Positions 1 through 10,600 of a DNA stretch of 64,000 nucleotides are shown here, one piece after another; positions within the stretch are counted from its first letter, which is position 1; the number at the start of each line of letters is the position of its first letter. This stretch comes from Setophaga petechia (taxonomy: Eukaryota > Chordata > Aves > Passeriformes > Parulidae), in contig JANCRA010000006.1 in the NCBI GenBank assembly GCA_024362935.1, positions 31,241,924 through 31,305,923 of the forward strand, read 5' to 3'. The position numbers and the translations under genes were made by a program. Below the pieces are notes generated by a model. The model was not told where the DNA came from. It did not search any database and saw nothing but the letters and a program-made list of their open reading frames with translations.

Positions 1-16
1 CTGCTCCTGGAGCAGG

Positions 17-543
17 TCATTGTGCTGCTGGCAGCAGTGATGGAGCAGTGCCCTCCTGTGGCAGCTGCCTGGCTGCTGGGGCTGCACAGGCACCCCGGGG
101 GCTGCAGCTCCTATGCCCCAGGACCTCGGGCCTGCAGTAGAAGCCCTGGATGGTGTAGCCCTCCTGGGAACTGTGCTGGATCTGGGTCTTGAGCAGCCTT
201 GGTGTGGGGAAGGTGGGGCAGCACAACATGCACTGATAGCCACGCTGGAGCAAGCTGGCACTTAGAAGCAGTGAGTTTGTCCTGGCCCATAATGCTGGGT
301 GTGCTGCTGGCCAGCCTGTCCCTCTCAGGGGCTGGAAGTCGTCTGAGGAGCCAGAAGAGAGCTCTTCAAGAAGTTGTCAGGCTGCTCACACTTCTGAGAG
401 CTGGTGTCCAGGCTGGAGGAGAAGCTGCTCACGCACTGCTGGGTGGCTGTCTTGGTGCAGATGAATAGCTGTAGGATGAACCCCAGGGCTGGGAGATGCT
501 GCAGGAGCAGGCAGGGAGCTCGCTGTTCAGCAGGACTGTGGGG
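17..543 (-). pseudogene. SPATA46: SPATA46-like sequence, broken by frameshifts
   Basis: Read on the minus strand, this resembles human SPATA46 (a sperm nuclear-envelope protein) in order but in different frames. Block one (about 503-450) has C-S-I-S-Q-P-W-G-S-S-Y-S-Y, like the human CTIYRPWFSPYSY block. Block two (465-325) gives FICTK, then a Ser-rich stretch, and ends at a TGA. Block three (296-246) has SIMGQDKLTASKCQLAPA, like SITSQDILMASRW. Block four (253-17) has GYQCMLCCPTFPT then EGYTIQGFYCR, like human GYKCVACCRMYPT and EGFSCKVYYR; it contains the CxxC part of the zinc-finger-like region. At least three frame changes separate the blocks. A good acceptor (pyrimidine tract, then AG at 545-544 on the minus strand) precedes block one. 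Human SPATA46 is also minus-strand just before C1orf226, so position supports the call. The human comparison is from memory, and sequencing error could explain part of the damage. The 5' coding exon is not securely found. Confidence 0.6.
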
Positions 544-1517
544 CTACAGAACGCAGAGGAAAGGGCCTGCAGTGAGTTGGGGGTCCCTGTAAGGGTCCAG
601 CCCACCACAAGGTTAGAGCAGTGCTGGGAACCCTTCCTCTGCCTGTGCCATGGGATGTGGAGGTGGTTGTCTGTGTCTCAGTATGTTCCCCCAGATGCAG
701 AGGTAGAGTTGGGCAGAGGATGCTGATGGGCAGTGAGGCCCCAGAACAGCACCAGGCTCACCCAGGAACTAGCTGGAGCCGTCACACAGACCCACTGTGA
801 CAGAGAGGCAGCCATGGGGGTTTGAGCTGACATTCCTGGGGGCAGCCCCCACAGCTTCAAGAACTCTTGCTGGGAAGACATGGTGGAGGAACCCAGTGTA
901 GCTCGGGGGTGGGGTTTGATTGCAGAGCCCTTTCCTCTGCAAGCACCTGCTGCCACCCACCACAGAGATCCAGCCTGGGCTGAGCTGAGGGAGCCATGGT
1001 GGGGCGTGCAGTGCAGAGCCCACACCATGGGTGTCCTGAGAGAAGGCCCTGTGGCTTTATCAGGGTGTGGCTGGCAAGGGACTCACCCCCATGTGAGTCC
1101 CATCTCTTCAGGTAGCATGACATACCTGAGCAGGGGGTTGGCAGCACGCCTCACCTGGCAGTGTGGAAGGGACAGGCCTCATCCCTTGCCATTCCCCTGG
1201 TAAATGCTTTCTCGCTCTCTTTTTCCACAACCTGCTTCCCAAGTCACTTGGTGTCAGGTAAGAGAAGCTCTCTGTATGTTGGCAGTGCCAGCGTGGGGCC
1301 CTGGGCTCACTCCTACCCTCTCTTGCCCCACACTGATCCCCTGTGCATGCACTGCCCTGTGCAGCCCTGGCATCGCCTGGCTGCCCACAGCCTCTGCAGG
1401 GCTGTAGGAACATCCTCCCAGTCCCCAAAATTGTGTTCCTGCAGTGCTGCTGGGCCGGCCCTGCTGGGATCCCCCTCCAGCCTGACTCACATCCTCTCTG
1501 TTCCCTTACCCCTCCAG
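544..1517. other. Spacer/intron upstream of C1orf226
   Basis: No exon can be supported here. There is no CpG-rich promoter before the C1orf226 acceptor at 1516-1517, so its transcript must begin further upstream or from a CpG-poor start. A minus-strand ATG at 881-879 opens a frame that might be the old first exon of the SPATA46-like sequence (residues EFLKLWGLPPG against human NFSLLSISGPP), but the match is too weak to call. Confidence 0.4.
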
Positions 1518-1528
1518 TGGACCAGAGC

Positions 1529-2380
1529 ATGTTTGAGAACGCCAGCGCCGGCACAGCATCCGCGCCACGGGCACAGCACGTCCCTGCCGCGGCGGGCACC
1601 CTGCCCCAGCCCTGCCGGCCCGCGGGCAGCCAGCACCTCCGCAACCTGGGCAAGGCCGTGGGCGCCAAAGTGAACGATCTCCTGCGGCGCAGGGAGCCGG
1701 CCGGCCTGCCCGCCGTGGGAGCCATGGAGGTGAACCCCAGCGCGGGCACCGTGCTGGGCACGGGACAGCCGGCTGCTGAGCACGGGTGAGTGTCCGTCCC
1801 CGCAGCGTGCGCCCCGTGCCAGGGCCGTTGGCACAGGCTGAGGGGCCCGGCGTGGGGCTGTACGCAGCTGTCCCTCTGTGCTTGCAGGGCTGTGGGACTG
1901 GAGGCCTTTCCCCGGCTGGAGCCCCCGCCCCCCATCACCAAGAAGCGGTCACCGCGCGCCCTGAAGACCCCCCAGGACATGCTCATTGCTCCGCAGCCAG
2001 AGGGGACCAGCACGAGGGGTGGCACCGAGGAGCCCCCCGAACCGCCCACAGCTCACCCTGAGCCCACAGAGCAGCAACCGGGGATGGGGGACCTGGCTCC
2101 TCCTGCATGCCCTGGTGTCCTCAGTGTGACAGGTGCCCTAGAGCCCAGCGGGGACCAGCCTACCGGTGCCCTACCCGTGCCCGACCTGATCCATAAGGGC
2201 AGCCAGGAGAGCCAGTGGCAAGTGGGTGAGAGGGCCACTGAGATGTCAGCCAGCACAGAGAAGCCCTCACGGAGACAGGGGCTGGAGCACGAGCCACCAG
2301 CGAGCACAGGGCGGGCAGAGCCACGTGCCTCTGGCTGGGAGGTGGAGGGGGCCCATCCCGACCTACTGTCCTTTGAGTAG
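1529..2380 (+). CDS. C1orf226: C1orf226 orthologue, uncharacterised protein, two coding exons
   Basis: Coding exons are 1529-1785 and 1888-2380; the joined frame is 249 residues, ending TAG at 2378-2380 (human about 270). The protein starts MFENASAG and carries the conserved [21 protein letters not shown] (human [22 protein letters not shown]), [37 protein letters not shown] and the C-terminal [11 protein letters not shown]. The function is unknown; it looks soluble and largely disordered (Pro/Glu/Ser-rich) with no signal peptide or membrane segment. The first coding exon opens at an acceptor (AG 1516-1517) only 11 nt before the ATG, and the frame stays open back to that acceptor. An upstream exon could therefore be joined in frame, as in a read-through from NOS1AP, which lies upstream in human; that is inference. 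The start was chosen by alignment with the human MFEN start. Confidence 0.9.
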
Positions 2381-4040
2381 CAGTGGGTAGCTGTGACAGG
2401 GGTGCTGCCATGGGGGCTGGCTCTCCCAGACTTGTCTCTCACTGCCACTTGCCTTTTTTGGGGTGATTATTTTGGAAAGGGAGAAGTCTTGGAGTGGAAT
2501 GAGCCATTTGCTGCTCAGCGTGGGCTCTGGGGAGCCATGACAACCTGCTTCTCCTCAGATTCCTAGGAGGGGCACAGCCTGTCCTGCCATGGCTTCTGCA
2601 GCCCCATTCTGGCCCCCTATTCACCCTAGTCAGTGCCAAGCTCCTGTCCTGCCACAGTGCCACTGCCACCCTGTCTGCAGCCAGGAGCCTTGCTGAACTG
2701 GGAACCATGGGGGTGGAAGTGCCAGCCTGCCCCAAACCCCATTGGCTCTGCTGGAGCGAGCGTCCTGTGAGCATCCCACAAGCACCACACACTTCCCTGT
2801 GTCTGCACTGGCTGCCTTAATCCAGAGGATTTCCCAGCTTACACATGTGCTCGCTGAGATACCCCATCCTGGGGTACCAGCAGGCTTACCCAGCCCTGGT
2901 GCCAACGAGCCAGGACAGCAGATGTGTCCAGGGCCTTCTCCAAGTGCTGACCTCGTGGTGTTACTCGGCTCAGTGCCATCTCCTTGCACTGCAGCCCCAG
3001 GTGCAGTAGTCCTGGGCTCTGGCAGGGTGCAGGGCTGGGCACCTGGGGCTGCACAGCTGCTGGCCAGTGGTCTCTGGCAGGGAGCTGAGCTCTCTGTGAG
3101 ACTCCCACCTCCTCCTTGTTTCCTGCTCTTGTCCCAGCCACCATGGACAGAGCTGTCCAGGCAGGCAGCCCTCTCCATGTGAGTCAGTGTCACTGCTCCC
3201 CTTTGTTTCCTGGGACAGTGGTCTCTGCAAGACTGGGACACACAAAGCCACGGGGTCCTCTGTTATATTGGGAGGTCCTCTGATATATTGGGATACTACT
3301 GTAGTGTTTTGCCATGGATTACAGGAGGGGTTAGAGAGCCTGGGGACATCTGTGCCAATGCAAGGCAGCAGCTGTGAGATGGAACTTTGTGCTTAGAGCT
3401 TTTATGTACATCCTCACCACAAAGGTGGTTTTCAGAGGAAAAGCTCCAAAGCGCCAGGTTGGGTTGGAGGAATCCAGGAGCTCATGGATGGGCCTGCTCA
3501 CAGCTCCTTCTGGGCCATACAGGGTGGTTGGGCTGAAGAAATGTCTTCCACCACCCAAAGCCATGCTATCCTGCTGAGGGAAGGAAGCTGTGAGCATGGG
3601 AGCAGCCACCCATGTCCTTGCTGTTGGTGTGGGGATGCCACAGTGGCCCTGGCGTCCTGCAGCTCTCTGCTCTGGGAAAGCCCTGCTCAAGAGTGAAGGG
3701 ACGCAGAGTTGCACAGAGCCCATGTTCAGTGCTGAGGTGTCACACACCCTGACAATGTGATCACGCTGTGCATGGCCACCTCCACCCTCAGGTACAGGGG
3801 TGTGTGTGTGCTGCCCAGATGTGCACTGCAGTGTAGGTGTTGATGGAAACCAGGACGTGTAGCCCCTCTCTCTGAAGAACCAGTATCTTCAATCGCTGTG
3901 ATCCCAAGGGAACCTGCCCCTTGAGGGTTGTCACTCACAGCCGGTGAGAGTCCAGTCCCTCTATTTATGTTGTCAGGGTGCGTGTGTGTGGTTTGGGACA
4001 AGAGATGCAGATTGCACAATAAATTTTTTTGTCTTTTGTA
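2381..4040 (+). other. C1orf226: C1orf226 3' untranslated region
   Basis: Follows the C1orf226 stop with no other coding support. It ends near the AATAAA at 4018-4023, which is followed by a T/GT-rich stretch suitable for 3' processing. It includes a short near-duplicate (TATATTGGGA and TATATTGGGA, about 3264-3293) and a GT-rich run near 3970-3990. Confidence 0.6.
4018..4023 (+). terminator. Polyadenylation signal AATAAA, C1orf226
   Basis: Canonical hexamer with a T-rich downstream element, about 1.6 kb after the C1orf226 stop and about 600 bp before the UHMK1 start. Confidence 0.7.
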
Positions 4041-4639
4041 CCTACTGATGTGTGGCATTCCCTTGATGGGAGAGGACACCCTGCACAACCCTGGCGCCAT
4101 CCTGGTGGGGAGCCAGGGGGCTGAGGGGAAATTTGGTGGTTTCCAGACTGGGATGGAGAACGTGGCTGCCTTGCTGCCCTTGGCACCACCGGGTGATGGC
4201 TGGGCTCGGGCACAGGGGACCGGATCCCGGGGATGCTGCGGTAATGGGAGCCCGCCGGGGCTCGGGCCGAGGGGACGGAACTCCGAGGCTGTTGACGGTA
4301 CTGGAGCCCGGGCTGAGGGGACCGGACCTCGGGGGTACTGGGGAGACGCGATCCCAGCGGAAGCCCTGGCTGGTATCTGGGCGGAGGAGCCCCAGGAGTG
4401 CTGAGGGCGCTGGACTCCGCCCGTACCGGGGCAGAGGGCACCGGGCCCGGGGGCACCGGGGGATCCGCTCGCCCCCGGGCCGAGGGCCCCGCCCCGCCGC
4501 GGGCGGTGCCGCCGCCGTGCCGCCCCGTTTCCGGTGTCATGGCGGCCGGAGCGCGGCGGCGGCAGGGGCTGGGGCCGGGCCCGGTGCCGGGGCAGCGGCG
4601 GGGCCGCGGCGGGACGGCGATGTGAGGCCGGACGGCGCC
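4041..4639 (+). promoter_or_regulatory. UHMK1: UHMK1 CpG-island promoter and 5'UTR
   Basis: Strongly CpG-rich, with GC boxes (about 4485-4500) and imperfect G-rich tandem motifs at about 4200-4440. TTTCCGG at about 4527-4533 fits an ETS/GABP site, and ATGGCGGC at 4539-4546 fits a YY1-type element near a start site. There is no TATA box. The gap from the C1orf226 poly(A) signal is only about 600 bp. Confidence 0.65.
4539..4625 (+). promoter_or_regulatory. Upstream ORF in the UHMK1 leader
   Basis: The ATG at 4539 opens a 28-codon frame rich in Arg, Gly and Pro, ending in TGA at 4623-4625. Its last codon is another ATG (4620-4622), so ATG-TGA forms a start-stop element 14 nt before the main UHMK1 ATG at 4640. 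If the transcript starts upstream of 4539, this should lower or tune UHMK1 translation. If YY1-type initiation occurs at the first ATG itself, the long uORF may be missing from some transcripts. Confidence 0.5.
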
Positions 4640-7600
4640 ATGTCGGGGTGCGCGTGGGGCGCGGCGCCGCCGCTGCTGGAGGCGCTGGGCCGGCTGTGGG
4701 AGGTGCAGGCGCCGCTGGGCAGCGGTTCCTCGGCCTCGGTGTACCGGGTGCGCTGCTGCGGGGATCCCCGGGCCCCCCCCGGCGCCGTCAAGGAGTTCGT
4801 GCCGCCCCCGGGGCCGCGGCCCGGGCCCGCTCGCCGCCCCGACGCCCGCCCGCCCGCCGCCGACTGCGCCGAGTACGGGTTCCGCAAGGAGCGCGCCGCG
4901 CTCGAGCAGCTCCGCGGGCACCGCAACATCGGTAACGGCACCCCCGCACCCCCGATCCCCGAACACCCTGCTCGGGCACCCTCTGGCCCTAGAGCACCCC
5001 CAGGGCAGGCTCCCCCTGCCAAACTGGTGTCTCCAGGCCGCCCTCGCAGCCAGGGAAGGGAACTCCCGACTGCTTTGGGAATACAGGCAGCCTCCAGCCT
5101 GGGGATGCCCCCAGACGCATCCCCAGGCCAATGTGCCTCTCGGATTGGCACCCCTGGGTGGGCAGATTCGAGGCAAAGCAGCTTCCCTGCAGCGAGTGCT
5201 CCGGGGTACCCCACCCCTTCCCTGGGTGGGGGCTCTGCAGTGACATCCCCAGGGTGGGCAGGCGGGATGGGCAGAGGGGGGTCCCTGCAGGCGGGGCACC
5301 CTGGAGCCCCCCTTTGGGCCGGATGCCTGAGCCCCAGCAAGGACTGGGTTCCCTGTGGGACAGCCGTGGGATGGTGTGTTCCCACTGTGCTACAGCTCCA
5401 GGGCTGCATTCCATGGGATGGTGTGTTCCCACTGTGCTACAGCTCCTGGGCTGCTTTCCTGGGTGGGATTGGGCCTGGGAAGGGAAGAAGCTGTGTGTCA
5501 GAGGTGATTGCTGGCAGTGCCAAAGTTCACCCCCCACTGATACTTTTTGTCGGCATGAAATGCTTTTTAATGCCTGGACACCCAGACTGCACATGGGTCT
5601 GTCACTGGGTGAGATTGACAGGTCTCTAAAGAGTGGCACTGTGTCCAGTTTGCCCACTGGGATATGCTTATCCATGTCCCAGAGACTGTCCTTCTGAGCA
5701 GGAGCGCTCAGCCCTGGCACTTTTGCAGAGCCTGGGGAGTGTTGTGAGACCAGCCTGTCCTCTGAAGCTCTGAAATGGCTGCTTTTCCCTTGCTTCTTCC
5801 TCCCTGGTTCTCCATCTCTCTGAACATCACGCGTTACAAAACACCCGAGCTGCCTGCTGCAGCTGGTGTGGTGTGGAGCACTGGGAGGTCACCCATGCCT
5901 GTCCCCGTGTCTCGTTGCAGTGACACTCTACGGCGTGTTCACCAACCACTACTCTGCCAATGGCCCCTCTCGCTGTCTGCTCCTGGAGCTGCTGGACATC
6001 AGCGTGTCCGAGCTGCTGCTGCACTCCAGCAACCAGGGCTGCTCCATGTGGATGATCCAGCACTGTGCCCGAGATGTCCTGGAGGCCCTGGCTTTCCTGC
6101 ACCACAAAGGCTACGTGCACGCAGACCTCAAGCCACGCAACATCCTGTGGAGTGCAGAGGAGGAGTGCTTTAAGCTCATTGACTTTGGACTTAGCTTCAA
6201 AGAGGGGAATCAGGTTTGGAATGTGCTACTCTTGAGGCAAGATGGCTCTGTGTTGAGTTGTGTGGCTCTGTGATGTTTTCCAAGTGAAGTGATCAGAGGA
6301 GGAGCTGAGCTGGTGCTGAGGGTTAACTGGAGAGGCTGAAGTTATGTCTGCCCCAGAGGCTGAAGCTGTGTTTCCATTCTGCTTGCATGTCTCTGGTTTC
6401 TGTTGATGTCTTAGCCTGTGTGCTACAAATTCCAGTGTTAATGATGCACTGAGAAAAGTAGTGTCTCAGCTTCCTGGAAAGTTTGCTAGTTCTTATGTGG
6501 TCAGACGAGTGGGAGCACCCAGAAATGTAGAATTCCCTTTTATCATCCCTTAGCATGTGTTGTAGTAATCCAGGCTTTGCCATCAGCCTCCCTAGCCAAG
6601 TGTGTTATCTCTGGCAGTGTCCTTGTGCTTGCCTTTACTTTCACCCTATCTTGAGCAGCCTCTCTTCCTCAGGAAGTCTGGATGTTTCTTTCCCACACGT
6701 ATCAAAAGTCCATGGTCTGTCCTGGATGGGCAGTGTCTGTTGTACTCCTTGTCCCATTTGCTGGTCTCCTGCTCTGTCTCCTTGCTGTCACTTTTGTTTT
6801 GGTGCTACTGAGTTGTTTGTCCTTGCCCATTTTACTCTCTTCAATGGCTTCTGATGGAGGTTCTGCTGTTGGCTTGATAGATCTTCCTTTCACTCCTCCC
6901 TCTCTCAGTAGCAGCCTGTGAGGAGTCTCACTAAAGCTTTTCCATCAGGTAACCTTGCAGCACACTTGCCTTTAATCACTGGGTGATAGATGGTAATTTT
7001 TTCTGTGCCTTCCTACAGTGTCCTGGTTTGTCCCTATTCCATCTACTTTACCCACTTAGCAGTTTTAAACTGATATACTTTTTTACTGGTTTACCTGGTA
7101 TTGACAGCACAGCCCACTGATTGTGAATATCAGGGGGTTGTGTGGGTGACCTATCTCTGAATTCTTTGGTACAGCAGTTGTTTTTAATGTTTGGACTTCT
7201 TAACTCCCCCGTGTTGTCTTCAGTTCTCCCACATTCTTGGCTGAGTTTCTGGTGGTAATTTGTTGCTGTCTATCAGCAAAATACACACTCGTGGTGTCCT
7301 GTGTCTAATGCAGGTATTTTTATTTAATTTAGGTCTGTGTTTTGCTGCTTGCTGTGTGAGTTGCCTCATAATATTTGATGGGGTGTTTTATTGGCTTCCT
7401 TGGTTTCTTCCAGTCTACTTTCTTTGGGCTGAGTTTCCTTTCCCTTTCTCAAAACCACACTGATTGTATGTGTGAACCTTCTGACCTTGCTTTGAATGTG
7501 CCCCAGGTACCAGAGTCCTGTCCCCACCCTGCCTTGGGCCACAGCCTGCATGCATAATTTCCTTATCTGAGTCAAAGACCATGCTACTTTTATTTATGAC

Positions 7601-10600
7601 AGCCCTGCCAAGCTTATCCTTACACAAAATTTCCTGCCATTGCTGTTTAACAGGGAATGGTTGTACACAGAGCAAAGTTTCAGCCTTTACAGCTCTCACA
7701 ATGCTCTAGGTGCTAGGAGTGAAATTCCCTCTCTCTTTTTGCTGGTGCCATTGATCACAGTGTTTTCTCTATCTCTAAATGTTGTTTGGGGGCCTGCCAA
7801 GTTGCTGCTATTGCCATGCTGGAGGTTCTGCTCCCTACTGATAGGAGGAGGGACAAGGATGAGCAGTTTGTGGATAATTTTTAAGATCATAAACCACTTT
7901 TGAGCTCTCTTGCTGGAAGATGTCTTCTGTAAACTTTATTTTCAGTCAGAGAACCACAGAATCTTGTTTTGAATATATTCTCATGGTAAAATTTCCTAAT
8001 CCTATGCCTTATCCAGGAGGAAGTAGGCTTGCATTTTCTTCTGTCATTCCATGTGTTGCATCAGTGTGTCTAAAATGAGCCCCTACATGTTAGAAAGATC
8101 CAGTGTGCAGTTTGTCTTTGGACTCTTAGAAGACTTGGCTGGACAAAGCCACAGCTGACTGAGCAGGTATTGCCTGGACTGGAGCCTTCAGAGCAGCCCC
8201 TCAGCCAGTACCTCTGTGATTCTGTAATTCCCTCCTTTCTTTGGAGCAGGCAGCTCCAGTGTGGGCATTTCCTCTCACTGTGCCAGCCACAGCAACTGGG
8301 CAGGTACCCAGCACTGGAGGCTTCAAGGGGAGATGGAAGAGGTGCATGGAAGTGCCATTGATGATTTCCTTCTCTGAGCATTTTAGCTGCTTGCTTCCAG
8401 AGAACACCAGCACTGGAGCAATGGCAGCAGCTCCTGGTGCTCACTGCTCAGACAGGGCTGTCTGTGCTCTCAGGCAAGAGCATGTTGTGGGTGTTCAGCC
8501 CTTATTCCCAAATTTCTAGCATCATCTGCATGTAGGAGAGCTTAAAGGGCCAGTCCACAAGGACATGCAGCCCCTTCCTCCCAGCAGTGCTGTGTTTCAG
8601 AGGTCAGATGTTCGTGCTGTTTTGCTGGGAGATGTTTTTCCTCCAGACAGTCCTGGTTTTCCCTCAGCACAGCAGTGTAGGGAGCTGAACTGCCTGCCTT
8701 GCACAGCTGGCTCTACAATGCTTTCTGTCAATTTAGCAATAGTATTTTGGAGACCCCTTTGGAAGAATATCAGAACTGATTTAAGGACAGAGTGGAGAAC
8801 CTGAGTGTGGAAAATGAACTTTTTGCCTGTGTTTTGTCTCCTGTAGGATGTGAAATATATTCAAACAGACGGGTATCGGGCTCCAGAGGCAGAACTGCAG
8901 AACTGCCTGGCACAGGCAGGGCTCCAGAGTGAGACAGAGTGTACCTCTGCTGTGGATCTGTGGAGCCTGGGAATCGTTTTACTGGAAATGTTCTCAGGAA
9001 TGAAACTGAAACATACAGTCCAATCTCAGGAATGGAAGGTGAGACAGTTCTTGCTTGCACCAAATGAATCCTTCTGCCTCTTGTTCATAATCTGGATTTG
9101 TGAGGTAGCACCTGGCAACTAGGTAGTGTTTCCAGGATATTTATCTAATCCTATTGTCTTGAGAATTAAAATTCCTGAGCCTTAAAGATCCACCTGTCCT
9201 GTGGGACTGGCTTGTCTGAATGCTGCTTGTGTTCAGGTTACTGAAATAGGGGTGTTCCAGGAGTCTGTTTGGAGCCTGTGTCTTGCCTGGATTTGGTAGG
9301 CAAGCTGTGCTGGCTGTAGTTGTGGCATAGGAGGAAGAACAAAACCAATGCCTGATGACTGTCAGCTAGTTCAGCAGCACAATGGCAGAGGAATTATTTG
9401 CTGGGTGCAGTTTAATGTTAGCTGTAATTTAGGGATCTTCTTGTAAGTCTGTATCCTGAGAAAACAAGAGGAAAGCTCTGTATTGTGAGCCTGGAACCTG
9501 TGTGAAATAACTGTTTGTGCTCCTCTTCCCAGAAGGAGTATCCTTTCAGCATCAGAATCTCCACAGCAACAGAAAAGTTTCTTGCACGTGGAAATTTCCA
9601 GCTTTTGCTGGCAAATGGGAAAAAGCTGATTTGATGTGAGCCTGCTAGTTTAACCTGTGAGGCTTGGGCTTTGGGGATCTCTCATAAAACCCCAGAGAAC
9701 CACAGCCCTCTGCATCCACTCTGGAAAACGATGGGATATTGCAAGCTTTGCACAGGCTGCTTTTTACCTCCCTCATCACTGTTTCTTTTTCTTTCCAGAC
9801 AAACAGTTCTGCCATCATTGATCGCATATTTGCCAGTGAGGGGGTGGTGAATTCAGCCATTCCAGCTTATCACCTCAGAGACCTTATCAAAAGGTACCCT
9901 GGCATATTTGGTAACTGTTGCTTAAAGATGTGCTCTGGAAAGTCAAGCCTTGCTCTTAGCAACTTTGAGCCCACACCTAACATTTTATTTTCTTTTCTTT
10001 TTTCTTTTCTATTTTCTTTTGTTTTCTTTCTCCTCCCCTCTCCCCTCTCCCCTTCCCTTTTTCTCTCCCCCTGTTCTGGTAACAAGTGCAAGCATTAGCA
10101 GAGATGTTTCAGTTCCTCTGATTTTGGCACAGTTTGGGAGTAAGCCCATACAGAGTGTCACTCATGATGTTGATCATTTGCTGTTTCAGTGCTTTGCACC
10201 TGCAGCTGAGAGATTGTATTTGGAGAAAACTGCAGACTTTGCTGCTTTTGGGGATTGTCATCATAAAAATGAGGGAGGGGGCAGAAAGTGCTGCTCTCCA
10301 CTGCTGCCAAGATTCAAAGGCACTTTTGCAGCTCTCCTGGGGAGTCTGCCAAGGGGGTTGTTTTCACTGTCTTGTAACTGTGCTCTGAGGCTACAGAGGG
10401 AAGAAGACACAACTTGGCACAAACAGCATTAGGAGCCCCTGGGAAAGCCAAGTTAGGGATGTTCTCAAGCAACTCTGGGTTATTGGCTGCTTTGTACCCC
10501 ATTTGAGAAAAGATGTGGGAACACCTTGGAGTGTGTGATCAGTCTCATGAGACTGCATGTGTGCCTGAGATGTGGGATGAATGGCCTGAGGATGTGGAGC

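Noticed and set aside
678..1028. Minus-strand frame as first exon of SPATA46
   Set aside because: Weak similarity over about 12 residues; not enough to annotate.
1108..2049. 313-codon minus-strand frame opposite C1orf226
   Set aside because: Antisense shadow of GC-rich coding exons; the plus strand is a recognised conserved protein.
3965..5299. 444-codon minus-strand frame over the UHMK1 promoter
   Set aside because: Shadow of the CpG island and UHMK1 exon 1; no splice sites or homologue support it.
8200..8232. CR1-like tail in UHMK1 intron 2
   Set aside because: Only about 20 bases resemble the CR1 end; too short to support.
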